In this document: piece after piece, positions 1-11,280 of the stretch
Layout: every line of letters starts with the position of its first letter
Numbering within the stretch: position 1 is the first letter of the stretch
Assembly (NCBI GenBank): GCA_024516155.1
Contig: JAJJXM010000031.1
Location: forward strand, 124,001-188,000
Origin: Pyronema omphalodes
Lineage: Eukaryota; Ascomycota; Pezizomycetes; Pezizales; Pyronemataceae
DNA length: 64,000 bases
Direction of reading: 5' to 3'
The notes under the pieces: model-generated
Told to the model about the DNA's origin: nothing
What the model saw: only the letters and a program-made list of their open reading frames with translations
Database searches by the model: none
Translations under genes and position numbers: made by a program

Positions 1-1294
1 ACTGCTATGGAGGCTTTGCAAAAGACCACTGACAAGCTTCACCGGTTTGGTAAGTTCATGTTCGGGGGTGCGGTTCGGAGCGGATTACTGACAGTGTAGG
101 GAAGGTATTTTCCACCCTACCATTAACATGTACCTCGACCGCGGCGATGCTCCCGGTACTATTTCTGCCGACCTTTCTGTTTCCGAGCGTGGACGTTTGA
201 TGCTCAACACCGGTACCGAAATCGGAAATGCCGAGGGAGGAGGATACCTTAACGGAACCATCCGCAACGTTTTCGGAGGAGCCGAGACTCTCTACGCTTC
301 CGCATCTTCCGCTACTTCCACCGCCGATATCGGATCCCGTGCTCGTTCCGCCTACGAGGTCACCTTCGCTACTCCCCTCTTCGCAAACCCCGACACCGTC
401 GCAGATATCGGTGCTTTCTCCAGCACAAGAAGCAACCACCACGTTTCATCGCATGAGGAGGCTAGCAGGGGTGTCAAGGCTGGATTGAAGTTCTTGAGCA
501 AATGTGGAAACCACGAGCTCAACTACAATGGTGTTTGGAGACAGATCACCAACTTGGCTGCTGATGCTTCTACCAGCGTTCGCGCAGATGCCGGAGACAG
601 CGTCAAGAGCTCTATTACCCACACTTTCACCCGCGACCACCGTGACAACACCCTCCTCCCTACCTCTGGATACCTTTTGAAGAACTCCACCGAGATTGCA
701 GGATTCGGACCCTTGGGAGGAGATGTCGCTTTCGTCAAGAACGAGGCAGAGGTACAGAAGGCTATTCAGTTGAACCACGGAATGTCATTCACTGCCGGTC
801 TCCGCGCGGGAGTCATGTGCCCTCTTCCCCTCGGATTCGGAGAGAACCAGCAGGCTCCTAAGGCTTCCCGTATTAACGACAGATTCTTCCTCGGTGGAGC
901 TACCGACATTCGTGGATTCCGTGAGAACGGTCTTGGACCAAGAGACGGAAATGACTCTGTTGGAGGAGACCTATATGTTGCGGGAGGAGCATCAATGTTC
1001 ATTCCCCTCCCCAGGCTGGGAGCCCAGAGCCCACTCCGCATCCAGGCTTTCGTCAACGGAGGAAGATTGGTCGGTATGCAGAGAACTGGAGAGAAAGGAG
1101 ATGTCAAGACAAGCTTGTTGGATGCAGTACGGGAAATTGGTATCGGATACCCTAGCATGGCAGCTGGAGTTGGATTGGTTTACGCACACCCCGTTGCTCG
1201 GTTTGAGCTTAACTTTGCGCTACCTATTGTTAAGCGCGAGGAGGAGAAGGGACGTAAGGGATTGCAGTTTGGTGTTGGCATTAACTTCTTGTAG
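1..1294 (+). CDS. SAM50: SAM50/TOB55, mitochondrial outer-membrane beta-barrel insertase (5' partial)
   Basis: This is the core channel of the SAM/TOB complex, an Omp85-family protein that inserts beta-barrel proteins such as porin and Tom40 into the mitochondrial outer membrane. I read exons at <1-49 and 105-1294. The 55-nt intron starts GTAAGT, carries a TACTGAC branch site and ends AAG; splicing restores the phase and joins HRF to GIFHPTINMYLDRGD. The barrel region is present, with the Omp85 signature FFLGGATDIRGF followed by GPRDGNDSVGGD and a C-terminal strand ending in FGVGINFL. The N-terminal POTRA domain lies outside the window, so about 400 C-terminal residues are visible of a usual length near 500. 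Codons end mostly in C or G, as in highly expressed fungal genes. The family call is firm; only the 5' end is missing. Confidence 0.93.
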
Positions 1295-1883
1295 GTACAA
1301 TTTTGCATATTTTCTTTGTATATCGTGGGTTCTTGCTGCTGTTTATATGGGTCGTTTGGGTTGTGTGCAAAAAATGGTGAGCGCAGATGCGTGTAGTATT
1401 ATGTAGAATAGATTGATGGACCAGTAATTTTTCCCATGAAGTTGTCACCGGCGATCTCTAGGTGGTTGCCTTGCCCATTCGTCAATAACCAACCAGATCA
1501 AGATCCAGTGTGCGGCAGGAATTGCTTTTCGAGTGATGAGATGGGATGCATAGCACGTTCTCTATATTATGCATGGATCCATGGACATGTGAGGGCTTGG
1601 CAAGGGCAAGGGTTGTAATGCCTCGCTTGTTTGTTCCATCGACGCTAAGTAATCAAACTAAGGCACGAGAGTAAGCTTGACACAGCCCTCCAGGAGAGCG
1701 ACCGACACGCACAGCAACAACTTGAACCTCGACAAACTACAGCACCAGACCTCGAATCTTCCACAACATCCTTACACGCTCTGTCCTAACCAGCTATTAT
1801 TACCCCTCCGCCGCAGTTCCTCTGGAACAGTGTCTATTCCTTACAACTTCCCTGTGCACGGCTAACCGCACCACGTCGCCACT
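1295..1883. other. SAM50-UBC6 intergenic region
   Basis: This 589-bp stretch should hold the SAM50 3' UTR and the UBC6 promoter and leader. The short open frames in it have no coding character. I see no RNA gene or repeat. Confidence 0.6.
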
Positions 1884-2779
1884 ATGGCTACTCCAGCAGC
1901 TAACAAGCGGGTATGATTCCCAACACCATACCTCTGTCCCCAACCTTGAAGTCGCTGAACAACAACTAACTTTCAACGAAACAGTTAACCCGCGAATACA
2001 AAGCAATTACTGCGAACCCACCTCCTTATATTTCCGCACATCCATCCGAGACCAACATTCTAGAATGGCACTATCTTCTTACCGGTCCACCAGCGACACC
2101 ATACGAAGGAGGTCAATACTGGGGAACCTTAGTATTTCCTCCCGACTACCCTTTCAAACCCCCCGCCATTCGCATGATCACCCCCTCCGGTCGCTTCCAG
2201 ACTAGCACGCGTCTTTGTCTTTCCATCTCCGACTTTCATCCCAAGAGTTTCAACCCTGCTTGGGAGGTTTCTACCATCCTTATTGGTCTACTCAGTTTCA
2301 TGACCGGTGACGAAATGACAACCGGCAGTATCTCGTCTAGTGATAGAGAACGAAAAGTTCTTGCCCAGAACTCAAGATGGTGGAATTCTACCGGTGGAGG
2401 AAGTGCTGTACGTCTAGATGATGGACGAATTGTTCATGCTGGCTCTGTCAGCGCTGGAAGAAAAATCGGGCTGGGAGATGCTGGAAAAAAGTTCCGACAA
2501 GAGTTCCCCGAGGAAGATGAGGAAAACTGGAAATGGATGAAGGAAAAGAGTATCAACCCCATAACAGGCACAGCAGTAGAGGTAGCAGCACCATCGAAGG
2601 AAGCCGGTGCTGTAGATGGGGTTCGTAAACGCGCCGTTCAACCGGTTCTTGGTAGTGGGGGGCCTCAGCAAGCCGCCGTGGTCGTCGCTAGAGGCGAGGG
2701 ATGGTTGAGAAGGAATAAGGTTGCGGTTGGAATCGCCGTGGTGGTTGTGTATGTTCTTTTGGCAAGGGCCTTTGAGTAA
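1884..2779 (+). CDS. UBC6: UBC6-type ubiquitin-conjugating enzyme E2 (ER tail-anchored)
   Basis: This E2 enzyme transfers ubiquitin during ER-associated degradation and sits on the cytosolic face of the ER. Exons are 1884-1910 and 1985-2779, giving 273 residues. The 74-nt intron has GTATGA, a CTAAC branch site and ACAG, and splits MATPAANKR from LTREYKAI in phase 0. The UBC fold is intact: PSETNILEWHYLLTGP, then YEGGQYWGTLVFPPDYPFKPP. The catalytic cysteine in TRLCLSISDFHP is residue 87 by my count, the same number as in yeast Ubc6. The C-terminus (about residues 252-273) is one hydrophobic helix, VAVGIAVVVVYVLLARAF, with almost nothing after it, as expected for a tail anchor. The region between (about 130-250) is Gly/Ala-rich and low in conservation. 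No oddities seen. Confidence 0.95.
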
Positions 2780-3752
2780 GCGTAGACATCTGTCTACATC
2801 AACCAGAAGAAAGCTTGAGAGTTCGCAGCTGCGGATTCATCCGCTTTACCTTTTTTTTTGTACCAATGCCCTTGGGAGTTCTTTTTTGAAACCATGGCTT
2901 GTGTGTGTTTTTTTTTTTTTTTTTTTTTGTGTTTCCCGTTAGGCACGCTGGTTTTATACATCACTTTTAACTACATTATTTTTACTTTGTTTGTTATGTA
3001 GGGGAATAAATAGAGGTGCTGTCTGGGGGCTATATAGACAGCCATTGTGTTGTGTATTATGCTGCTGCAAATTTGTAGCGATATCTTCTTCTTATATATC
3101 TAGACACGAGATTGCGCGTCATGGCTTGACGTCGTCGTCGGGAACGCGTATGTAACTGTAACTGCATGTGTATGTGTATGTGTATGTATGTAATCCACCA
3201 CAGCTTCAAAACCTCCGACCTTCAACCTCGTAGCCAGGGCCTTGTCCGCAGCAGCAGCAGCAGCGTCACCGCGCTAACTTCCCCTCCCACCCGCCATCCG
3301 AATCCGAATCCGAACCCTAAAGCCCGACCGACGTCGACGTCCCTGCAGGTTCTCAATCCCAACCCATCCCCAATCCATCCAACCAACCAATCATCCCTAA
3401 TCCAACCAATCATCCAGCCATCCAGCTGATCCCAGAAAAATTACAGCTAAGCCGATCCCAGAAAAAATTCCTGTTTTCTCGAAATATGGTAATTCCCAAC
3501 CCTGTAAAGATGCGGCTCGTGTGAAATGATAGTTCCTGTTCCTGTTCCTGGGATCTTGGCATGACGTAGAGAGTATGACATCACTGAGGATGGGGATATG
3601 GTGGCATGTATATATTATGGTGGTTTCGTGGGATTTATTGTAGATAGGAACGGAAATAATATAAGAATAATACACGGAATACACACACACACACACGGAA
3701 CACACACACACACACCACCGAAAACAACACCAACAACAAGAAACAAGCAACC
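2780..3752. other. Intergenic region with poly-T tract, TGTATG and CA microsatellites
   Basis: No gene is visible. The stretch holds a T-run near 2908-2928, a TGTATG repeat at about 3164-3190 and two CA/ACAC runs at about 3682-3715 that fall in the presumed leader of the next small gene. There is also a CCAATC/CCAACC-rich patch at 3355-3420. Confidence 0.6.
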
Positions 3753-3974
3753 ATGTCCTCCACACAACAAAAGCAGAACCCCCAATCCAGCACCGAAGGC
3801 CGTCAATCTCCCTCAGCAGAAAAACAAAGCGACCGACAGATCGGAGCAAAGTCATCAGGTGACGGGATGAAGGATACCGATACCAATGAGCAGGGACAAT
3901 CTGTTCAAGTTGCGAACCTAGAGTCGAATCCTAAGGCGCCGTTGGATGATGAGGTTAAGAATAAGTTGGGATGA
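3753..3974 (+). CDS. Small hydrophilic conserved-looking protein, 73 residues
   Basis: This is an intronless small ORF with a good start context (AACC-ATG) and a leader full of CA repeats. The protein is entirely polar and probably disordered: Gln/Ser-rich at the start, then EKQSDRQIGAKSSGDGM, and an end reading NLESNPKAPLDDEVKNKLG. From memory, short fungal proteins with a similar SNPxxPLDD tail exist, so I think it is real. No function is known to me. The overlapping frames in the same stretch have simple-repeat translations and look like shadows. Its place between UBC6 and the ABCF gene says nothing about its role. Confidence 0.62.
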   Translation: MSSTQQKQNPQSSTEGRQSPSAEKQSDRQIGAKSSGDGMKDTDTNEQGQSVQVANLESNPKAPLDDEVKNKLG

Positions 3975-4227
3975 AGTGTGGATGATGGAAGGGATGGGTT
4001 TTGATTTGTGGTGGATTTGTTGTTGGTTTTGGGATTGGCTTTGGCTTGGGAATTGGTGCTTAGGATTTTGGTTTGGGAGATGTTGAGGGGTTGAGGAATG
4101 TTGATGTTTATTTGTACTTGAATATTATTTTCATATTTGAAGCATCTTTTGGCATAGGAACATCGTGAAACATGTCTAACTAGGGCTAAACCCCGACCAT
4201 AACTCCGATTCTGTATCTTATCGTGCT

Positions 4228-6490
4228 CTAAATCCCCATCTTCGCCAACCGCTTCTCAATCTTCCTCTCCCACTCCTCCGTCCCTCCCTCCACAACCTTC
4301 AACCTCCCCTTCTCCAGCACCCAAACATCCCCCTTCTTCTCCTCATCCCAGCCGGATCCCTGAGCATCCTCATCCTCCTGATCCTCAGCAGGATTCACCC
4401 CCTCTACCACCGCCCTAACAAAAAACCGATCATGACTAACCACCAGAACTGCACCTGAAAACTTATTCATCTCTCCCGCCAACGCCACAATACTATCCGC
4501 ATCCAAGTGCGTGGTGACTTCATCCAACACCAACAAATGCGGTGCGTCTCTCAACACCATCCCTAATGCAAGCCTCACCTTCTGTCCTCCGCTCAGCAGC
4601 GCCAGTGAAACCTCTGATGCCACTCTACCTTGTAATCCCAGCCCTCCTAGCAACGCTCGGGCTTCCTGCTCTGACATCTCAGATCCCGCCATGATAAGTG
4701 AGAGGGAAGTAACCTCCTTATCTTTCTCTCCCAGCGCTTGAAGGTCCTCAACCGCAGACTGTGAGAAATACCCCATCCTAACCTTGGGATGCAACGTAAT
4801 TCCTCCACTCCTAACCCCAGGTGCCATTTTCCGTCCCACCAGTAATTTCAGCAGTGTTGTTTTCCCCGCTCCATTAACTCCAATAATCCCCATTCTTCCA
4901 CCTGGATGTATAGAAAACGTAATCCCTTCAAGAACTTGTTTATCCGCACCCCCATTCTTGCCTTTATACCTAAACCCCACATTTTCAAACGCCACCAACG
5001 CTCCACCTCCTCTTAACTCCCCAACCTCACCCGGAATCCTTAATTTCACAGCCGCCTCATCTTGCGGAACTTCTATCTCAGCCCGGTTGGTAAGATGATA
5101 CCCCGCTAAGTCTCTATTCAACTTAAACCGTCCCCCCTTCGCACTAACCTCCATCCCCATCCTTTCATCTAGCTTTTTCTGCCTCGATGCAGCTTGCTTA
5201 AGCTTCTTATCATCCCCGCTAGATCTCGCAGCTTTAATGTTGCCTTGGATAGTCTGCTTAATATGTGCCGTCTGTTTCTCCTGCGCTGATTTCATCCGTC
5301 CTAAACGTAACTGCTCATCCCGTCTGGCGTTTTGCCAGGAGGATAGGTTCCCGTGAAAATGCTCCAGCTTCTGATCCCGTAGAATTAGGATCTCGGAGGC
5401 GATGGCGTTGGAGAAGGTTATATCGTGGGTGATTAGGATAAGGGTGCAGCTTAGGGATTGGAGGTGGGATTGAAGCCATAGTAATGATGGGAGGTCGAGA
5501 TAGTTGGTTGGCTCGTCTAGGAGGAGATAGTGGGCGGGTTGGAATAAAGTGGTGGCGAGACGAAGGCGGGTACGCCAGCCACCGGAGAGGGAGGTCAGAG
5601 GGGCAGCGAGTTGAGCTTCGGAAAATCCGAGGTTGAGGAGGATGGTTCTTGCACGGCTGGGGGCGGTGGCAGCTGAAATTGAATCGAGGGTATTAGTAAG
5701 CTCTTCGAGAATTTGGGAGGCTTCCTGAGCTGCTGTAGCTATGAACGCTTCAGTAAAGAGGGATTCGACTTCAAGTCTATTTTTAGGGTTAGAATTTTGG
5801 TTTAAGATGAGGAATTGGAGAAACTAACTCGGCTGATGCTGCTGCTACTTCTTCTTCGATTTTTCGTAACTCTTTCCGTGCATTCCAGCCTTTTGCTCCA
5901 CTTCGGCGAGCTGCTTTCTTTTTTCTATCTTCCAGTTCTTCTAGTTGACGCTGAAACTTCAAATTCCGCATCGCTCGACAAGCCGCCAATGGATCCGCCG
6001 ACTCCAGTGCTGTGGTCAACACTACACAATCCCATTAACAAGAAACCCCTATATCTAGATAGTGAGGCTTACACTCCGACTCCCTCAGCGCCTTCTCCCG
6101 TTCCTTATCGCTCCGTATCACATACTCCACCACCGTTTCCCCCACCCTAGTATCTTCCAGCGTTTCAGTCTGTCCCAGTAGCAAAATTTTAAGATTCGCA
6201 GGAATATCCGGAATCAGTTTCTCCCCAATTGCCTTCAGCAAGGTAGATTTCCCAACACCATTACGTCCAACAAGTGCATATCGAACGCCGTATTGAAGCT
6301 TCAGAGTAGCATCAATGAGGATCTCTTTGTTCCCAATGGTGATGCTGAGGGTTTGGATATCGAGATCTTTGGTGGTGAAGGATTCGGAGGCTTCGGAGGC
6401 GGTGTGGAAGCGGGATTGTTGGGAGGTTACTATGAGGGTTGGTTCGGACTGAGTAGAGGAGGAGGAATTGGGGGTGGATTTTCGAGGCAT
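4228..6490 (-). CDS. ABCF-family ATPase with two ABC cassettes, soluble
   Basis: This is a soluble ABC protein of the ribosome-associated ABCF class, with no membrane segments. Exons on the minus strand are 6490-6073, 6021-5829 and 5776-4228, giving 719 residues; the introns are 51 and 52 nt with GTAAGC/GTTAGT donors and both phases close. Cassette 1 has Walker A GRNGVGKS (75-82), signature LSGGW (about 267) and Walker B LLLDEPTNYLDL (about 288-299). A charged linker runs to about 460. Cassette 2 has Walker A GVNGAGKT (about 503), signature LSGGQ (about 598) and a divergent Walker B/D-loop, LLVLDEVTTHLD, where DEPTNHLD is usual. It is not Arb1 by sequence, and lacks the long N-terminal domain of Gcn20 or eEF3. 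It resembles the less studied fission-yeast SPCC825.01 type, likely acting in ribosome biogenesis or translation. The class is sure; the subfamily is not. Confidence 0.9.
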
Positions 6491-8041
6491 TGTGAGAGAT
6501 GGAAGGAGGTAGATGGTGATGCTAATGGGAGTTGGTGAGCTTGTGGATCTGTGGTAGAAGGCTTAGCACGGAGGAGGTTGAGGATTTGGAGGAATTAAGT
6601 ATTGATACAGATAGGCATGGAAGATAATTGAATGGGATTGATAAATTTTTGCGGTTGGGAATACGAGGTACGAGGTACGACCTGAGGTTCGGTGTTGTGA
6701 CGTTGATCCGCAGGGGTCAAACTGCGGGTGATGGGTGATGATAAGTCATGATGAGTCGACAATGCATATCTGGGGAAAGTGGGTTGTGTGACCATTTAAA
6801 ATCAATATGGGTTCATATAATTGTCATTAAAATACTCTCTCGGAATAAACGAAAGATATATACCGAGGGTTTTATGGTTATACTATGTTAGTTGAGGATA
6901 CAGCTGGTTCTGAAATGGAATGAACGTGTGCTCTCAGGGTGCGTGAAGTTGGGCACACCCAATACAATTCGCACATAGCAATAGCACAACCATAAAATCA
7001 AAGATTTTCTGAGAAAAAATGAGGAATGGAGATGTCTATGATAGCTCAACTTAGAAATAATCATCAAAACTTATTTAGGGGTTCACGGAAGGTAATTGTC
7101 TCAGCATTTTCTGCTGTATGGGGAGGGCTCGGGGGGGGGGGGGGGGGCAAGTCGGGTGTAGTGATGCAATATAGCGCCGTGCCTTGTACCCAAGCACTTG
7201 ATCTAGTCAGTATATTTAACTCCTATCAGTGTCGTGTTTGATCCTAACTCAAACCAGACCAGCTATTTTTTTCAAAAAAAAAAAAAAAACAATAAGAATG
7301 CGCTAGATAATCCTCAATATCATGCACATTTTCTATCAACTCACACGTTAAAAATGCAACCAGGATAAGCCCCGCTCTATAAATTCATCGAGGAGCCAGC
7401 TCGGACCTCAATAATTATTCTTCATGCAACAGGTGCTATTGCGATATTGGGGCCTCGAATAATGAAACGGATTGCTCCCAGTTCACAATCATGAATCAAG
7501 TAAAGTCTCCAAAAATAAAAGAGAATCCAGACTACTCATGAGAAGTTCCAATTCTGGGATTGTGATTCAGATACTGTAGGAAGTCGCATACGTCTACATG
7601 ACTTTCTGAGGAGCCTGTTGTAGGAGTAGAGTTATATACACGACAAATTCTAGCAACTGCCTATCGACGAGAGATTTGGTTGTAGTGCATATCAGCTTGT
7701 TTAGCAACGATGGTTCACGCCCCACGGCTTCACTTGGACTAAAGCATCCAAAAACAGGGATACGTCGAAACGCTATGGATCCCCGGCGCGGGGCGCATAA
7801 CGCTAACAGCCCTACGTTGATCCCTGTTATAACGCTAAACCTACTTTAAGCGCGATAACTACATACAGTCAGGCGCACTGCGCTTGAGCATACACTGTTT
7901 GCGCCAGCGAAACAAACACATCACGATACTCGATAGAGTATCATACAGCGCGTATACGCCAATTAACACCATATTTAAGTCGCTATGCATTCAACTATTG
8001 TGATATCTTAACTTCATTACAAAAACAACGCCAGCAGGTAT
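6491..8041. other. AT-rich gene-free region
   Basis: No gene is supported. The first 300 bp are the ABCF upstream region. It contains a 17-G run at 7131-7147, an A-run at about 7275-7289 and copy 1 of a decayed dispersed repeat (listed separately). At 7740-7990 there are many GCGC/CGCT-containing words (AACGCTA, GCGCAT), which may be another eroded repeat. Confidence 0.55.
6928..7200 (+). repeat. Dispersed repeat, copy 1 (partner at 46481-46745)
   Basis: The stretch around ATACAATTCGCACATAGCAA is closely matched at 46,525. The order of further matching blocks is the same in both copies: GTGCTC-AGG, then GAGGA..TATGATAGCT, then CTG..TGTATGG-GAGGG and finally GTAGTGATGCAATA / GCAGTGATACAACA. 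Similarity is clear but eroded (roughly two thirds by eye). No ORF is kept in either copy, so it is a fossil element or a non-autonomous repeat. Confidence 0.6.
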
Positions 8042-8443
8042 CTAACTCCTATTCCACCCCTTCTTCTCCATAAAATCATCCGGATTCGACTTTAGTGAAT
8101 TCATCCCCTTATTTTCCCCATCACCCTCAGTTTTGGCCCCCATATTGGCCTTATTTCCCGGACCACTCTTCAAGCTACAAGCACCACCAGAACTCTGCTT
8201 AGAATCCTTCATTCCACAAGCCGCGCCAGAAGCCTGTTTGGAATCCCTCATCCCACAAGCACCGTCTTTCATTTGACAAGCTCCATCATGCGAACACGAC
8301 TTCCCCTTAGCAGAACCAATCTGATTCTCCCTCTGTGATTCCGGCAAGGGAGATTGGGTGCCTTGAGTTTTTTCCATTGGGTTTGGCATGGCTTTTTCGT
8401 GTGAATCGGAGGAAAGGGAACTGATTTGGTCGGTTAGTCCCAT
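8042..8443 (-). CDS. Small Cys-repeat protein, 133 residues, function unknown
   Basis: I place the start at 8443 (MGLTDQISSLSSDSHEK) rather than at the upstream in-frame ATG at 8677, because the extra 78 residues look like translated leader. The protein is hydrophilic and intronless. Its middle carries five cysteines at 50, 56, 63, 76 and 89. The last three are spaced exactly 13 apart because a 13-residue unit, CGMRDSKQASGAA / CGMKDSKQSSGGA, is repeated. The tail reads KSNPDDFMEKKGWNRS. The regular single cysteines among small polar residues suggest metal or redox chemistry, but this is only a guess. There is no signal peptide, so it is probably intracellular. Confidence 0.6.
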   Translation of the reverse strand: MGLTDQISSLSSDSHEKAMPNPMEKTQGTQSPLPESQRENQIGSAKGKSCSHDGACQMKDGACGMRDSKQASGAACGMKDSKQSSGGACSLKSGPGNKANMGAKTEGDGENKGMNSLKSNPDDFMEKKGWNRS

Positions 8444-11280
8444 TTTCGATGAATTTGAAAATTTAGATAAGAATTGGACGGTGTGGTACTTTTGGTATTG
8501 ATATACGAGGTTTTGTATGGGTTGATGTTTTATGTGTTTTGGATTTTGGTAGGTTTTCTCAGGATTGTGGTTGAGGAGGTCTGAGGTTTGATCAAAATAT
8601 GTTCCTGAGCATCTGGCGGATATCGGGGTGTTGCGGCACGCGGCCACATAATTAAGAGGTTGTGAATTTTCTGACACCTGGTTGACGGGGGGTATGCGGA
8701 TGTCGGCAAAGATATTAGATAGCCAAATATGGCGACAAAATTGCGGATATTTTTGTTCACGTCGAATTCAATTGGACGCTCTGTATTTGGGTTATTTGTT
8801 ACTTATATTAGGGTGGGGTTTGTTGCACCGTACCGCAGGTTTTGGCCTGATATTGAGGCGGCGGTATAAAGCCTTCTTGAAAAAGATGCATCATTAGTCC
8901 CTAGTTTCTATTTTGCTTCATATTTTTCTGGAAATAACTTTCCTAGAAGCCAACGATACTTTAATATTGATTCTAACCTCCGAGCTTTTCAAGAATATAT
9001 TTGCTGCTGGCTAAAAGACTGCAGCTCCTACAGTCGAACCTCTTTATAAGAGTACGCTGGGACCGGAGAGGTGTACTCTTATAATGACGAAACTCTTCGG
9101 CAGAGGTTGGCTTGGCGCGAGTGATTGCTTGAGACCCAGCGCGCTGGGGGTGGTGTGTACCGCTCCTCTGCCCCAAGGTAGTGCATTAGCGCCACCTTGG
9201 TACGAGTATACCCTGCTCACATACCTCTATCATAAGAGTATGCTAACAATTTCTCGCATTGCCTTAAGAGTATTTTAGTATCGAGGTTACTCTTATTTTC
9301 CATACAAAAATCGACGGGACCACGGCTATGCACTCTTATGAAGAGGTTATTCTTATAATTGGTACGCTTATAAAAAGGTTCGACTGTAGTAGTAATAAGG
9401 TACGAGTTATACGTTGTCTGAATTTTGTGTTCATTGTGTTAGGTTTGTATCATTCGGAACGAGAATTTTGGATCATGCTAAGTGTAGTGAAATATGATAC
9501 AAATTAGTGGCTCATTAAATATCTTTTTCCGTCTATGGAGAGCACAGCTTCTAATGTTGTCTCCAGAACAGGTAATTAGCTGAATTTCAAGGTAAGCAAA
9601 GCATGTATATCTGTGATACGGCGGATAGACTCAAGCCGATAAGTTGCGATCAGTTCAGTTCGAAAGTATGAAAAGTATTGACTAATTTATTCTTCAACGC
9701 GTACAATATACAGACCCGCCATGACTCGATCTCTCGTGCGGTGTCTCTTGAAGAATACCTCTTCAATTGAGCTTCCAACGTTGACTCACTCATATTTGTT
9801 AGTGAACCCTCACTCTGGATACCTAATAAATCTTTTTATACACTGTTATAACTATAAGCATCAAGTTAGGCGATAATTTGCAGTTTTAAAGGTTAGAGAT
9901 TGTCTGATGGATACATGTCCGTAAATGTTATGAGCCCTTGAAAATTTAGGGTCTTGAAGGAGTGGTAATAGTGATAATATTCCCGTCCGGCTGTTAATCC
10001 AATGTACGCAGTCAAAACACGCTGTCAACGGCACAAGTAGGCCATTCGCATAAAGAATCTGCCTCCGATCATTTACGTCGTCTCAGTCGTCAGTTTTCTC
10101 AATAGTCCTTTGGAACAGTCGGTAGATATGCTGAGCTGTTGTATTCCAGAAGGGTCCTTTGTATGATTTTCGAATGTTGTGCCATAAAGGATATATAGTT
10201 GGCAATCGTGGATCAACAGCGAGAGAACTTTCAGAGCCAATACGAGTGCAATCGGATGGTTCTGTATTCTGATCGTCTACGGATCATCCTTGATGAAATT
10301 GTGGGAAAAAAATAAATGAGCAGCTGTTATAATTTTATATTTCAATTATGTAGCAAACCTGGGGCGGGTTACCAGAAGAATAGTCAGATTAATTGAACAA
10401 GAGAACAAACAGAAAGCGTATAGCAGATGATGTAGAAAATCAAGAAGCAAAATAGAGATCTGGCTAACTGCTCGTTCTTGGATAGAGATACTGGGGTCCC
10501 AGAGTTACAAAAGCAGTACTATCTTGCCGGTGCCAGGTTACCAGGGAGAGGGGGTGGGGCGCTGTCGACGATTATTTTCATAGGAGAAGAAGAACGAAAT
10601 ACGGGAAGAACGCATGCAAACTCTCATAAACACCGGTAATAAACTCAATAGGAAAAAGGTAAATATGAGGAGCCCAACAAAAATGAGAGAATATATGAGA
10701 ACAACAGAAATATTCGAGACAAGAAACATGTGCGAGTCGGAGACCGGTGGGTCGGATGAAAACTTCGCTGAGCGATTGATCAGTGATTGTGCAGAAGTTG
10801 GTGTCATTTTCAGGTTTTTTGAACCCTACAAAGATGCCGTCAGTCGCTGACTGCACTGGGTGAACTAGCGGGTAAGAAATCGATCCGATGGCCGCCAAGT
10901 GGCATCCACCAGCATAGAAAACATGTAGTTATGATGTACCGAAAATAATTGTGATAATTATTCGTAAGAAAATATATCCAGAAATATTCTACCATCCATT
11001 GAATTATTGAAGTCCATTTTTGAAAATACCAGAGCCCGATGGTCGTTTACCGCGTTTGTTTGATCGGTTCGCTCTCTCGGTAACATCCGAGCTCCGGTAC
11101 CGTTGGTTGATCCAAGCCGCCAAGCCACACCATCCATCATTCCGTCACTGAGGTGCAAGAAACTCCACTTTTTTTACCGAGCGAGCATCGACATCATCAT
11201 TACGTCCACCAGCGAAGACCAATCCGCAATTCAAATAAGCGACAGTTACTGAGTTTAAAATAATTAAAACGAACACGATA
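8444..11280. other. Gene-poor region holding MITE copy 1
   Basis: Apart from the MITE at 9031-9386 I see no gene. Small open frames at 10.5-10.9 kb on both strands have no coding signal. The last 120 bp are the likely leader of the COX14-like gene. Confidence 0.55.
9031..9386 (+). mobile_element. Pogo/Tc1-like MITE, copy 1, flanked by TA
   Basis: This 356-bp element begins CAGTCGAACCTCTTTATAAG and ends with the imperfect inverted complement, CTTATAAAAAGGTTCGACTG. It is bordered by TA on both sides (9029-9030 and 9387-9388), the target duplication of Tc1/mariner/pogo transposons. No transposase frame fits inside, so it must be moved in trans. A second, inverted copy lies at 57517-57883. The inside carries many CTCTTATAA / TTATAAGAG blocks next to both ends, as if subterminal binding sites had multiplied. 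Confidence 0.88.

Noticed and set aside
8444..8677. 78-residue N-terminal extension of the Cys-repeat protein
   Set aside because: Composition changes abruptly at the internal Met; the upstream part looks like untranslated leader.
10538..10898. Two overlapping minus-strand frames of about 90-106 codons
   Set aside because: Their translations are hydrophobic and irregular, AT-rich DNA favours them, and no homology or splice pattern supports them.
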